DNA from: Lysinibacillus sp. FJAT-14745
Lineage (GTDB): Bacteria > Bacillota > Bacilli > Bacillales_A > Planococcaceae
Assembly: GCF_001275675.1 (NCBI RefSeq)
Contig: NZ_LITM01000002.1
Span: 503,257-567,256, forward strand
Direction of reading: 5' to 3'
DNA length: 64,000 bases
Part shown: positions 53,386 through 61,010 of the stretch, piece by piece
Layout of the letters: each line of letters begins with the position of its first letter
Position numbering within the stretch: position 1 is the stretch's first letter
Program-made: the position numbers and the translations under genes
Notes under the pieces: model-generated
Told to the model about the DNA's origin: nothing
The model's input: the letters and a program-made list of their open reading frames with translations, nothing else
The model's database searches: none

Positions 53386-53444
53386 TAGTCACCATGTTTA
53401 CTAAATAATACATAACGACTTTCAAAATGTCAACATGGTGACTA
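53386..53444 (-). promoter_or_regulatory. marR promoter bracketed by twin operators
   Basis: Minus-strand TTGACA (53433-53428), 17-base spacer, TATTAT (53410-53405). The arms TAGTCACCATGTT (53386-53398) and AACATGGTGACTA (53432-53444) are exact inverted copies. Each arm extends into an imperfect palindrome of the form TAGTnAnCATGnTnACTA. One site covers the -35 box and the other lies just past the -10 box, the usual arrangement for autorepression. Confidence 0.85.
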
Positions 53445-53486
53445 TTATATTATTCCGTGAATAGAATGAGATGTTACATTAAATCG

Positions 53487-53499
53487 ACCGACTGTCGGT
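53487..53499. promoter_or_regulatory. TetR-type palindrome without a neighbouring tetR gene
   Basis: ACCGAC-T-GTCGGT, followed by TTTACAATATTATAT, looks like an operator just upstream of a -10 box (TACAAT). Nothing of the TetR family is encoded within several kilobases. The 220 bases that follow (to 53718) contain no supported gene, though a short AT-rich open frame (53512-53706) exists without a ribosome site. Confidence 0.5.
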
Positions 53500-53718
53500 T
53501 TACAATATTATATGATATACCTCCAAAAAAAGGAACTTATTTTAAACATTCCTCTTAAAAAAGCTAAAAAATCTTTCACAGGAATAAATCCCTATCCATT
53601 TAATCATTTTATACTAAATTATGTTAAAATTAATTTTTATCATTCCAATATTCCTTTTTATAGTATATTATATTCGTTGTTTCCTTTTATTGAAAAACTT
53701 GATTAAATAGGTGATTTC

Positions 53719-54093
53719 GTGAATCGATATTTTCAATTTTTGTTCCTTTGCCACAGATTACCAAGCAGATCTTTTTTTTATAGAGGTGTTCAATTTCCGA
53801 TTTGCGCACGTTGCACAGGAATTTGTATTGGATATGTAATTGGCATTATATTGGCATTATATAAAGTTCCACCTTTTTTTTATGCTCTTATTTTAACTAT
53901 TCCTATGATTATAGACGGAACGGGACAATTATTTAATAAATGGCTTAGTACTAACTATCGGCGATTAGTAACGGGAATACTCGGTGGAATAGGTATTGTT
54001 TTTATGGTTTTACACGCCGCTCTCTTATTTTGGAATCTAACTATGTATCTCTATAAAAAAGGGGAATATATAGGTTCATTAATTTTTAACTAA
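53719..54093 (+). CDS. DUF2085 membrane protein
   Basis: A 124-residue membrane protein of the DUF2085 family. The family signature is complete: FLCHRLPSRSFFYRG followed by FPICARCTGICIGY, with Cys/His residues that may bind a metal or redox partner on the membrane surface. Three to four hydrophobic helices follow. GTG at 53719 with AGGTGA upstream. It is 11 bases before a zinc-ribbon/TM2 gene in the same direction, a common pairing in Firmicutes. Function unknown. Confidence 0.82.
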   Translation: MNRYFQFLFLCHRLPSRSFFYRGVQFPICARCTGICIGYVIGIILALYKVPPFFYALILTIPMIIDGTGQLFNKWLSTNYRRLVTGILGGIGIVFMVLHAALLFWNLTMYLYKKGEYIGSLIFN

Positions 54094-54104
54094 GGAGACT
54101 GAAA

Positions 54105-54512
54105 ATGTTTTGTACATATTGTGCATCCAATCTATCAGAACAGGCAGAAATTTGCCCAAATTGTGGTGTTAGAAAATTCAAAGTACATAATTACTGCCAT
54201 AATTGTGGGAATGAATTAAATGCTTTACAAGAAATGTGTACTTCATGCGGTATTATTTTTAAAAAATTTCCAAAGGGTACTCATCCACTAGTTCCTGCAT
54301 TACTTACATTTCTAATACCTGGTGTAGGCCAAATCATTAATAATCAAATGGGGAAGGGATTTCTTTGCATATTTATATCTACAATAATTATTTTTATCAT
54401 TCCTTTTCCTTTAGGATTCATTTTTGTTGGTTTACCCATTTTAATTGATGCTTATTTAATCGGGAAAAAAAACTATGAAGGAAAAACAGTAGGAAAATGG
54501 GAATTCTTTTAA
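54105..54512 (+). CDS. Zinc-ribbon TM2-like membrane protein
   Basis: A 135-residue protein. Two zinc ribbons come first (CTYCASNLSEQAEICPNCG and CHNCGNELNALQEMCTSCG), then a TM2-like pair of helices with ALLTFLIPGVGQIINNQMGKGFLCIF and LIDAYLIGKK. ATG at 54105 with AAGGAG. The cysteine pairs are intact. It is followed by another zinc-ribbon gene; together with the DUF2085 gene they form a three-gene unit of unknown role ending at a family B repeat. Confidence 0.82.
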   Translation: MFCTYCASNLSEQAEICPNCGVRKFKVHNYCHNCGNELNALQEMCTSCGIIFKKFPKGTHPLVPALLTFLIPGVGQIINNQMGKGFLCIFISTIIIFIIPFPLGFIFVGLPILIDAYLIGKKNYEGKTVGKWEFF

Positions 54513-54538
54513 TTTTCTTTTAGGAGGTATAATTTAAT

Positions 54539-54841
54539 ATGTTTTGTCCACACTGTAATGAAGAAATTGCGGCACAAGCAGAAATTTGTCCAAAATGTGG
54601 TGTTCGTGTAAATAATACAAACCCAGAGGATAAACCAAATATAGCTATTAACATCCTTTCTTTTTGTTGTGTACCACTCTTAGGGATTATTATGTACTTT
54701 GTATGGAAAGATGAAAAGCCTAAAGCAGCTAAATCCGCTTTAATATGGGGGCTGATTGCAATCGTTGTATATGTAGTAATAATGTTCTTATTTGGAATAT
54801 TAGGTTTTGTACTTGGTTCTATCGACGAGTATAATTATTAA
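54539..54841 (+). CDS. Zinc-ribbon membrane protein
   Basis: A 100-residue protein. One N-terminal zinc ribbon (FCPHCNEEIAAQAEICPKCG) is similar to that of the upstream gene, and two membrane helices follow (INILSFCCVPLLGIIMYFVW; SALIWGLIAIVVYVVIMFLFGILGFVL). This is the 'zinc-ribbon plus two helices' type common in low-GC Firmicutes. AGGAGG precedes ATG at 54539. The similarity of the ribbons suggests duplication from the previous gene. Function unknown. Confidence 0.8.
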   Translation: MFCPHCNEEIAAQAEICPKCGVRVNNTNPEDKPNIAINILSFCCVPLLGIIMYFVWKDEKPKAAKSALIWGLIAIVVYVVIMFLFGILGFVLGSIDEYNY

Positions 54842-54945
54842 AAAGAGGCTTGGACTTAGCTAGTCGAAACTTTAAAAAGCGCGAGAAATCAATTTTAAAA
54901 CATTGATTTCTCGCGTTTTTCTGATGTGGAATTTTTTATGTTCCT
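54842..54945 (+). repeat. Family B terminator-like repeat, copy B2
   Basis: Directly after the stop of the zinc-ribbon gene: AGAGGCTTGGAC, AAACTTTAAAAAG, then GCGCGAGAAATCAAT paired with ATTGATTTCTCGCG, TTTTTCTGATGTGGAATTTTTT. Sequence outside the stem matches copy B1 (40855-40980) almost base for base, whereas stem positions differ in compensating pairs. Likely terminator of the three-gene unit. Confidence 0.8.
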
Positions 54946-54971
54946 GCCACCTATTCTCATTACCTCCTCAT

Positions 54972-55003
54972 TTCATATTCAGTTCATATAGACATGCTAT
55001 AGT
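54972..55003 (+). promoter_or_regulatory. Candidate response-regulator site and promoter of the ABC operon
   Basis: Two direct repeats TTCATAT (54972-54978 and 54983-54989) with an 11-base period, the spacing expected for an OmpR-type dimer, lie where a -35 box should be. TATAGT (54998-55003) can serve as -10. No good -35 exists, fitting activator-dependent transcription by the regulator encoded at 56831. Confidence 0.5.
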
Positions 55004-55058
55004 TAGTAACATAAAAGATTCATAATTTATTGTTGATGAAATTGAAGGAGGATTTACT

Positions 55059-56813
55059 TTGCAGGAGGCATCAAAAGATACGACAAAACTAGCGGATTGG
55101 CGACGTTTTATTCGCCTAGTGAAACAAGCTGAGCCGCCAGTATCGCTTTTAATTATTGCTTTAATAATGAGTTTAGCAACTACAGGCGTTGGCTTTATCG
55201 TACCGTTATTTACAAAAAAATTAGTCGATGGCTTTTCATTAGCATCCCTTGATTATTGGCAAATACTTTTGTTAGGTATTGCTTTTATCGCGCAGGCTAT
55301 TGCGGGTGGACTTTCCATTTATTATTTAAATCGTGTCGGACATCATGTCGTCGCGAAGTTAAGGGATCAGCTTTGGAGAAAGCTACTTCATTTACCAATT
55401 CCTTATTATGATGAGAACGATACAGGTGAAACATTAAGTCGTGTTACGAATGACACAGCTGTTGTCAAGGAACTCATTACGGAACACCTTGCGAACTGTT
55501 TATCAGGCGTTATTTCTATTATTGGATCAGTCATTATTCTATTAATCTTAGATTGGAAAATGACCTTAGTCATGCTGATCGCTGTTCCGCTCGCTATGAT
55601 TATTTTAATGCTGTTAGGAAGACGTATGTTTGTCATTTCAAAAGGAATGCAAGATGAGACAGCAAAATTTACAGCAGTGCTCAATCAAGTATTACCTGAG
55701 ACACGGTTAGTAAAAGCTTCAAATGCTGAGAATATAGAATATGAGCGCGGTAAAAAAGGAATTACTAACCTCTTTCAGTTCGGCTTAAAAGAGTCCAAAA
55801 TCCACGCTCTTATTTCGCCTCTCATTTCGTTTGTCTTAATGTCAGTCCTTGTAGCCATTATTGGTTATGGCGGTGTACGCGTTTCTTCAGGAGAACTTAC
55901 AGCTGGTGACATGGTAGCATTTATTTTATATTTAATCCAAATCATCATGCCAATGACCCAATTAACAATGTTCTTTACACAGCTTCAAAAAGCAATGGGT
56001 GCTACAGAGCGAATTAGTGCATTACTTGAGCATGAAGAGGAAAATATTTTCGAAGGAAACACATTAGAAAAAGTGGATCAACCGATTTATGTAAAAAATG
56101 TTGACTTTGCATATGGAGAAGATCTAATTTTATCGAATATTAATTTTACCATTGAACCAGGTAAAGTTACGGCCATCGTCGGACCTAGTGGCGGAGGAAA
56201 AACAACAACATTTTCTCTGTTAGAAAGATATTATCAGCCTACTAACGGAAGTATTACACTCGGAGAAACCCCTATCGACACTTACTCCTTACATTCTTGG
56301 AGAAGCCAAATCGGCTACGTTGCTCAGGAAAGTGCACTGCTATCGGGTACGATTCGTGAAAATATTTGCTATGGCATTGATAGAGAAGTGCAAGATGAAG
56401 AGCTTGAGAGAGTTGCCAAAATGGCCTATGCCGATCAATTTATCAATGAATTACCAGAGCGCTTTGATACAGAGGTAGGAGAACGAGGCATTAAGCTTTC
56501 TGGCGGTCAACGACAACGTATCTCTATCGCCAGAGCACTTTTGCGTGACCCTCAAATATTAATGCTAGATGAAGCAACATCTAGTCTAGATAGTAAATCA
56601 GAAATCTATGTTCAAAAAGCACTAGATAATTTAATGCAAGATAGAACAACGCTTGTCATTGCACACCGCCTTTCAACCGTAGTAGATGCAGATCAAATAC
56701 TTTTTGTGGAGAAAGGACATATTACGGGCAGTGGCACACATGATACTCTATTTGAGACTCATAACATGTATCGAGAGTTTGCTAAGCAACAATTACGTAT
56801 TAAAGAGGAATAA
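55059..56813 (+). CDS. ABC multidrug exporter (BmrA/LmrA-like half-transporter)
   Basis: A 584-residue half-transporter that would dimerise. Six membrane helices fill residues about 30-320. The nucleotide-binding domain has Walker [11 protein letters not shown]-loop [11 protein letters not shown], signature [16 protein letters not shown], Walker [13 protein letters not shown] and the switch HRLS. It is closest in layout to BmrA and other homodimeric type IV exporters of drugs or lipids. TTG at 55059 with AAGGAGG eight bases upstream. A two-component system follows 17 bases downstream, so the exporter is probably induced by its substrate or by membrane stress. Confidence 0.93.
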   Translation: MQEASKDTTKLADWRRFIRLVKQAEPPVSLLIIALIMSLATTGVGFIVPLFTKKLVDGFSLASLDYWQILLLGIAFIAQAIAGGLSIYYLNRVGHHVVAKLRDQLWRKLLHLPIPYYDENDTGETLSRVTNDTAVVKELITEHLANCLSGVISIIGSVIILLILDWKMTLVMLIAVPLAMIILMLLGRRMFVISKGMQDETAKFTAVLNQVLPETRLVKASNAENIEYERGKKGITNLFQFGLKESKIHALISPLISFVLMSVLVAIIGYGGVRVSSGELTAGDMVAFILYLIQIIMPMTQLTMFFTQLQKAMGATERISALLEHEEENIFEGNTLEKVDQPIYVKNVDFAYGEDLILSNINFTIEPGKVTAIVGPSGGGKTTTFSLLERYYQPTNGSITLGETPIDTYSLHSWRSQIGYVAQESALLSGTIRENICYGIDREVQDEELERVAKMAYADQFINELPERFDTEVGERGIKLSGGQRQRISIARALLRDPQILMLDEATSSLDSKSEIYVQKALDNLMQDRTTLVIAHRLSTVVDADQILFVEKGHITGSGTHDTLFETHNMYREFAKQQLRIKEE

Positions 56814-56830
56814 CGAAGGGATTTGTTAGC

Positions 56831-57508
56831 ATGACAAAACTATTAGTCGTAGATGATGATGCGCATATTCGAGAATTAGTTAAGGTATTTTTACAAAATG
56901 AAGGTTTAGAGGTAATTGAAGCTATGGACGGTGTGGATGCACTGTCCAAATTGAATACTGATAAGGTGGATATGATTATTATGGATATCATGATGCCAAA
57001 AATGGATGGTTGGGAATTATGCGAAGAAATACGTTCATTTAATGAACATCTACCAATCTTAATGTTAACCGCCAAGGGAGAAACCTCGCAAAAGGTAAAA
57101 GGTTTTCATCTTGGAACTGATGATTATCTTGTTAAACCATTTGAACCAGCAGAGCTGATCGTTCGTGTGAAATCCATACTTAAAAGATATCATATTTCCC
57201 TATCTCAACTTGTGGAAGCAGGCAATATTAAGTTAAATCGTAATACACATGAAGTCTTGTATAACGGTGAATCTTTAACACTTCGTTTAAAGGAATTTGA
57301 TCTGTTATTTACGTTAGCAAGCTATGCTGGAAAAACTTTTTCACGTGAACAGTTGATCGAAGAAATTTGGGGGTACGACTATGAAGGTGATGAACGAACA
57401 GTCGATGTTCACATTAAAAGACTTCGTCAACGTTTCCCTCAAGAAACAAGTGGATTTTCTATTCGTACAATTCGCGGTCTAGGTTATCGTTTGGAACTTG
57501 TTTCATGA
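56831..57508 (+). CDS. OmpR-family response regulator
   Basis: A 225-residue regulator. The receiver domain (1-118) has VVDDD, phospho-acceptor Asp52 (IIMDIMMPKMDG), MLTAKG and the conserved Lys in DYLVKPFEP. The winged-helix domain (about 130-222) has LRLKEFDLLFTLASYAGKTFSREQLIEEIWGYDYEGDERTVDVHIKRLRQR and RTIRGLGYRL. ATG at 56831. It overlaps the kinase gene by four bases and follows the ABC exporter, which it probably activates through the direct repeat at 54972. Confidence 0.94.
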   Translation: MTKLLVVDDDAHIRELVKVFLQNEGLEVIEAMDGVDALSKLNTDKVDMIIMDIMMPKMDGWELCEEIRSFNEHLPILMLTAKGETSQKVKGFHLGTDDYLVKPFEPAELIVRVKSILKRYHISLSQLVEAGNIKLNRNTHEVLYNGESLTLRLKEFDLLFTLASYAGKTFSREQLIEEIWGYDYEGDERTVDVHIKRLRQRFPQETSGFSIRTIRGLGYRLELVS

Positions 57509-58575
57509 GAAGACTAAAATACTTTTTAAAGCTTTTATTATCTTTAACGGTCCTTCTTATCGTTAACATCATATTTGCTTTTATTTCATTCCACATCACT
57601 TCGTGGATTTATGATTGGTTAGGTAAATATCCACAAGGTTTTTGGCTTCAGTTATGGACCGTAGTTGGCGTATTTGTCCTCTTTACTTGCTCTATTATTA
57701 TCCTCTTTTTAATTGGGCTAAATAAACAACGAAACTATTGGGATATGGTTGTAGATGCATTAAGCCGACTTGCTAAAGGTGACTTTACTGTCAAATTAGA
57801 CCTTAAAACAAATGAAGATCAATTCGGTCAATTAATACATGGTATCAACCATATGGCGATCGAATTAGGCGAATTAGAAAGAATGAGACAAGAATTTATA
57901 TCGAATGTTTCTCATGAAATCCAGTCACCTCTTACATCTATTAATGGCTTTGCTAAAGCATTGAAAAACATTGACCTCACTGAGGATAAGCGACAGCATT
58001 ATCTAGCAATCATTGAGATGGAAAGTAATCGACTATCAAAAATTAGTGACAATTTACTAAAGCTAACGTCGTTAGAATCACAACATCACCCCTTCGAGCC
58101 AAGGCATTATCGGCTTGATAAGCAATTGCGTAATGTCGTACTAGCGCTGGAACCAAATTGGCTAGCTAAAAATATCGACATGGATATGCAATTAGAAAAC
58201 ATTTCGGTAATGGCGGATGAAGATTTAATGAATCAAGTATGGATGAATTTACTAAGCAACAGCATTAAATTCACGCCAGCTGCTGGCACCATTACAATAT
58301 CAATGACAAAACAAATGGATGCAATCACTATTGCCATTCATGATAATGGTATCGGTTTAACACCAGAACAACAAAATCATATATTCGAACGATTTTATAA
58401 GGCGGACCAAGCGAGGACAGCTGAGAATGGCGGAAGTGGCTTAGGACTTTCTATTGTAAAGAAAATCATCGATATGCATAACGGAACCATTACTGTTGAA
58501 AGCAAGCCTGCTGAATTTACAACATTTCTTGTTACACTGCCGCTGGAGGTAGATCAGACTCGTGCAAACGAATAA
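57505..58575 (+). CDS. Membrane sensor histidine kinase
   Basis: A 356-residue kinase. Two membrane helices (about 10-35 and 45-73) enclose only a short external loop, an arrangement of intramembrane-sensing kinases that monitor cell-envelope stress. A HAMP domain follows (about 75-125), then the H-box FISNVSHEIQSPLTSINGF, N-box NQVWMNLLSNSIKFTPAAG, and ATP-binding DNGIGL and GGSGLGLSIVKKI. ATG overlaps the response regulator stop. The unit ABC exporter + RR + HK resembles drug-sensing modules, though with a homodimeric exporter. Confidence 0.93.
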   Translation: MRRLKYFLKLLLSLTVLLIVNIIFAFISFHITSWIYDWLGKYPQGFWLQLWTVVGVFVLFTCSIIILFLIGLNKQRNYWDMVVDALSRLAKGDFTVKLDLKTNEDQFGQLIHGINHMAIELGELERMRQEFISNVSHEIQSPLTSINGFAKALKNIDLTEDKRQHYLAIIEMESNRLSKISDNLLKLTSLESQHHPFEPRHYRLDKQLRNVVLALEPNWLAKNIDMDMQLENISVMADEDLMNQVWMNLLSNSIKFTPAAGTITISMTKQMDAITIAIHDNGIGLTPEQQNHIFERFYKADQARTAENGGSGLGLSIVKKIIDMHNGTITVESKPAEFTTFLVTLPLEVDQTRANE

Positions 58576-58617
58576 TAGATTCTTTCTTCGTCTGCACAGG
58601 TCTATTAAACAAGGAAC

Positions 58618-59205
58618 CTAGTAAGCTATTTTTCTAAAATATTGATAAACTTTTACAAGTTTTCTGTGTTGACTCCCCTTTTTACTTTCCATATTGCCAA
58701 ATTCAAAAAACTTCACTTGTTTAATGCCAACAAAATTAAATAACGCTTTTTTCATTAATATTTTATGAGCATTATTCAGCCATAATAGAGGGTATTTTGT
58801 TGGCCCCTTCATTGTCGAAATACATACCACTGATTTTCCTTTTAGAAGCCCCTCTGGAAATAGCCCCTTTTTATCTTTATACGCAAAATTGGCCGCAAAC
58901 AATTGATCAATATATCCTAGAAGCATTGCGGGTGGTCTTCCCCACCATATCGGATAGACAAAAACGATTTTATCAGCCCACTTAATTTGTTCACGATATT
59001 TCTCAAGCTTTGGATCACGAAACATATCACGACGACGTTTATGTTCATGAAATTCTAAAATCGGGTTAAATTGTTCATCGTATAAATCTAATACTTGGAT
59101 CTCATTAACGGAAGGATTGTCTTGACAGCCCTTAATAACCTCCTGCAAAAAAGCATAATTCAAACTTTTATGATTGGGATATGTATAAATAACTAATGTG
59201 TTCAT
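58618..59205 (-). CDS. Flavodoxin-fold NAD(P)H dehydrogenase (quinone/MdaB-like)
   Basis: A 195-residue flavodoxin_2-type oxidoreductase. The FMN-phosphate loop is YTYPNHKSLNYAFL, and the middle motifs are FVYPIWWGRPPAMLLGYIDQLF and KSVVCISTMKGPTKYPLLWL. These proteins reduce quinones, azo or nitro compounds by two-electron transfer. ATG at 59205 has GGAGG eight bases upstream; the earlier ATG is inside this site. It is divergent from a MarR gene, and two MarR-like operators lie between them, so it is probably the regulator's target. Confidence 0.88.
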   Translation of the reverse strand: MNTLVIYTYPNHKSLNYAFLQEVIKGCQDNPSVNEIQVLDLYDEQFNPILEFHEHKRRRDMFRDPKLEKYREQIKWADKIVFVYPIWWGRPPAMLLGYIDQLFAANFAYKDKKGLFPEGLLKGKSVVCISTMKGPTKYPLLWLNNAHKILMKKALFNFVGIKQVKFFEFGNMESKKGSQHRKLVKVYQYFRKIAY

Positions 59206-59223
59206 CTTGGCATCCTCCATTAC

Positions 59224-59277
59224 TTATCATTTGATAATAAAATAATAAATCGCCTAACTTTAGTTGTCAAATGATAA
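59224..59277 (-). promoter_or_regulatory. Promoter with twin MarR-type operators in divergent region
   Basis: Minus-strand TTGACA (59270-59265), 17-base spacer, TATTAT (59247-59242) drives the oxidoreductase gene. TTATCATTTGATAA (59224-59237, near-perfect palindrome) lies past the -10, and its near copy TTATCATTTGACAA (minus strand of 59264-59277) overlaps the -35. On the plus strand a weaker TTGTTT-17-TATCTT pair (59278 onward) may serve the MarR gene. Confidence 0.8.
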
Positions 59278-59327
59278 TTGTTTTAAGATAAGTTTTTTGT
59301 TATCTTGTCTGTAAGAGGTGAACACAT

Positions 59328-59765
59328 TTGGACAAAAAAGATTTATTTAATCAGTTCGTAGCATTCACAACAGCAGTACACCAAGTAACGCATGAACTAA
59401 CTCAAAACGTTAAAATCGATAATATTACACCTGTACAATATAAAATTTTAGAATATATAAAAGTAAGCCAGCCAGTTACACCTACTGAAATTAGTGATTG
59501 TCAGCATATGTCCTTACCTAATACAAGCCGTGAATTACGAAAATTACAGGAAAGAAAGTTTATTGAAAAAATTAGCGATACCGAAGATCGAAGAAAGCAC
59601 TATGTTTGCCTTACAAAAACTGGAGAAAAAATTATGGAGGACGCATTCGCCTGTATAGAAGAGCGCTTTCAACAACTTATCCAATATTCATCTAAAAAAG
59701 ATTTAGAGGACATTCATAATGCATTAAACATTCTTGACGAAAAGGTCTTTAATACAAAATCATAA
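59328..59765 (+). CDS. MarR-family regulator
   Basis: A 145-residue winged-helix regulator of normal length. The HTH reads VTPTEISDCQHMSLPNTSRELRKLQERKFIEKISDTEDRRKHYVCLTKTGEKI, with the wing DxxDRR motif conserved as DTEDRRKH. TTG at 59328 follows AAGAGGTG. Divergent from the NAD(P)H oxidoreductase gene with shared palindromic operators. It may respond to quinones or oxidative compounds, since its putative target acts on these; one Cys lies in the HTH and another near residue 104, but their role is unclear. Confidence 0.9.
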   Translation: MDKKDLFNQFVAFTTAVHQVTHELTQNVKIDNITPVQYKILEYIKVSQPVTPTEISDCQHMSLPNTSRELRKLQERKFIEKISDTEDRRKHYVCLTKTGEKIMEDAFACIEERFQQLIQYSSKKDLEDIHNALNILDEKVFNTKS

Positions 59766-59769
59766 AAGA

Positions 59770-59812
59770 GAGCCTGCATGCTTTTCCTAATGAAAAGCAA
59801 TGCAGGTTTTTT
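59770..59812 (+). terminator. Terminator after the marR gene
   Basis: CCTGCATGCTTTTC...GAAAAGCAATGCAGG with one bulge, followed by TTTTTT, five bases past the stop codon. Confidence 0.85.
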
Positions 59813-60125
59813 CACTGATTAGTATATTGACATAGATAGCTTTCCACACCCGGGTATTTCTCTCCTAGGCTAGTTATGAAAAAAACATAGCACCGATAAA
59901 TATCTACAGCCTCATAATCCGTTTCAGCCACAATTGATGGGTACTTATTTGCCACAATCCCCAGGAAGCTTTGCTCTGTGCGAAAGCGTAGCGTCAGCAA
60001 CAAAGCGCCCAGTCGGAACGGAAATCAACCACACGTTATCTATTTAGAAAACGTTATACCAACACATCGTCACTCATCTGCACTTTTTTTAATAATATAA
60101 AGATGTATAGAAGGAGGAGACATAA
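59813..60125. other. Gene-free region with possible gene remnant and hairpin repeat
   Basis: About 310 bases. The minus strand from about 59965 to 59812 can be read as a protein-like stretch (GIVANKYPSIVAETDYEAVDIYRCYVFF...) that ends in a stop, but it has no start or ribosome site. Its upstream side is replaced by a GC-rich hairpin (59971-60003) with the GAAAGCGTAGCG motif. It may be the tail of a gene cut by the repeat. The rest shows only the AAGGAGGAG ribosome site of the next gene. Confidence 0.4.
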
Positions 60126-60899
60126 GTGGAAGTAGCAGTGTTAGACAAGAAGTGGATAGAAGAACATTTTGAAACACTTCCATTATGGCAACAGTCAGCA
60201 TATACCGACTTCGCTGCCATGGTTGCAGATGAAGCAAATACGTTTCCCTGTATTCCAGCTAGAAAAGGCTTTTTATCGAACGAGCTTCGCTATAGTTTTA
60301 TCGGAGATCCACGAGAGGAGCACTCGATAAAAACGTTAGCACGATGCTTAAAAGAATACGATAAGTGCTCTCAAACGTTTGGTCAATATACAACACATAC
60401 CATTTTCTTCAAAACCCCCATTGATATGCAAAAAAATTTCGATGTTGAGGATTATAGAAATTTATTTTGGTCTGTTTTAAACAATTTGACGAAATTCGAT
60501 GATATCGATTGGCCAAAGGAAATTCCATCCGACCCAGCGCATCATGAATGGGAATTTTGTTTTAACGGTGAGCCTTATTTTGTGTCTTGTGCAACGCCCG
60601 CACACCAATTGCGCAAGAGTCGTAATTTCTCTACTTTATTAATGGCCTTTCAGCCACGCTGGATATTTGATGAAATGAACGATTCTACTGTCTTTGGTCG
60701 AAAATTAAAGAAGCTTATTCGTCAACGCATTAACGAATACGACGCTATCCCAGCTCATACTGATTTAAAATGGTATGGGCAAGAAGGTAGTTATGAATGG
60801 AAGCAGTATTTTTTAAGCGATGATAATAGTAGTGCAACGAAATGTCCTTTTTTACGTATGCAAAATTCTCTGCACTTTCCACAGAACAAAGAACAATAA
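60126..60899 (+). CDS. YqcI/YcgG-family protein
   Basis: A 257-residue cytosolic protein of the YqcI/YcgG family. Signatures seen: FPCIPARKGF near residue 38, FFKTPIDM, EWEFCFNGEPYFVSCATPAH, LLMAFQPRWIF and the C-terminal CPF. One member of this family, GntA of guanitoxin biosynthesis, is a haem-dependent N-hydroxylase of a guanidino compound, but most members are uncharacterised. GTG or ATG start is at 60126 with AAGGAGGAG upstream. Repeat copy A4 begins one base after its stop. Its convergent neighbours encode a transporter and an arginine-deiminase-like enzyme. Confidence 0.82.
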   Translation: MEVAVLDKKWIEEHFETLPLWQQSAYTDFAAMVADEANTFPCIPARKGFLSNELRYSFIGDPREEHSIKTLARCLKEYDKCSQTFGQYTTHTIFFKTPIDMQKNFDVEDYRNLFWSVLNNLTKFDDIDWPKEIPSDPAHHEWEFCFNGEPYFVSCATPAHQLRKSRNFSTLLMAFQPRWIFDEMNDSTVFGRKLKKLIRQRINEYDAIPAHTDLKWYGQEGSYEWKQYFLSDDNSSATKCPFLRMQNSLHFPQNKEQ

Positions 60900-60900
60900 T

Positions 60901-61010
60901 CAATTATGCCTCAGTATAATTGCATCCGGAGGCTTTGGGCCAACAGATGGATTTTGTACCGAAAGCGTAGCGACAGGTACAGATGTTTGGACACCCACTG
61001 GAAGAAGTTA
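60901..61010 (+). repeat. Structured intergenic repeat, family A copy A4
   Basis: Fills the entire gap between two convergent genes. CAATTATGC-CTCA-GTATAATTG (one G-T pair), ATCCGGAGGCTTTGGGCCAAC, a GTACC/GGTAC hairpin (60956-60980) carrying GAAAGCGTAGCG, GATGTTTGGACAC and GAAGAAGTTA at the end. The last bases include the stop codon of the permease gene on the other strand. Confidence 0.7.

Noticed and set aside
53512-53706. 64-codon plus-strand frame before the DUF2085 gene
   Set aside because: Very AT-rich composition (Lys, Phe, Tyr, Ile), no ribosome site; likely chance.
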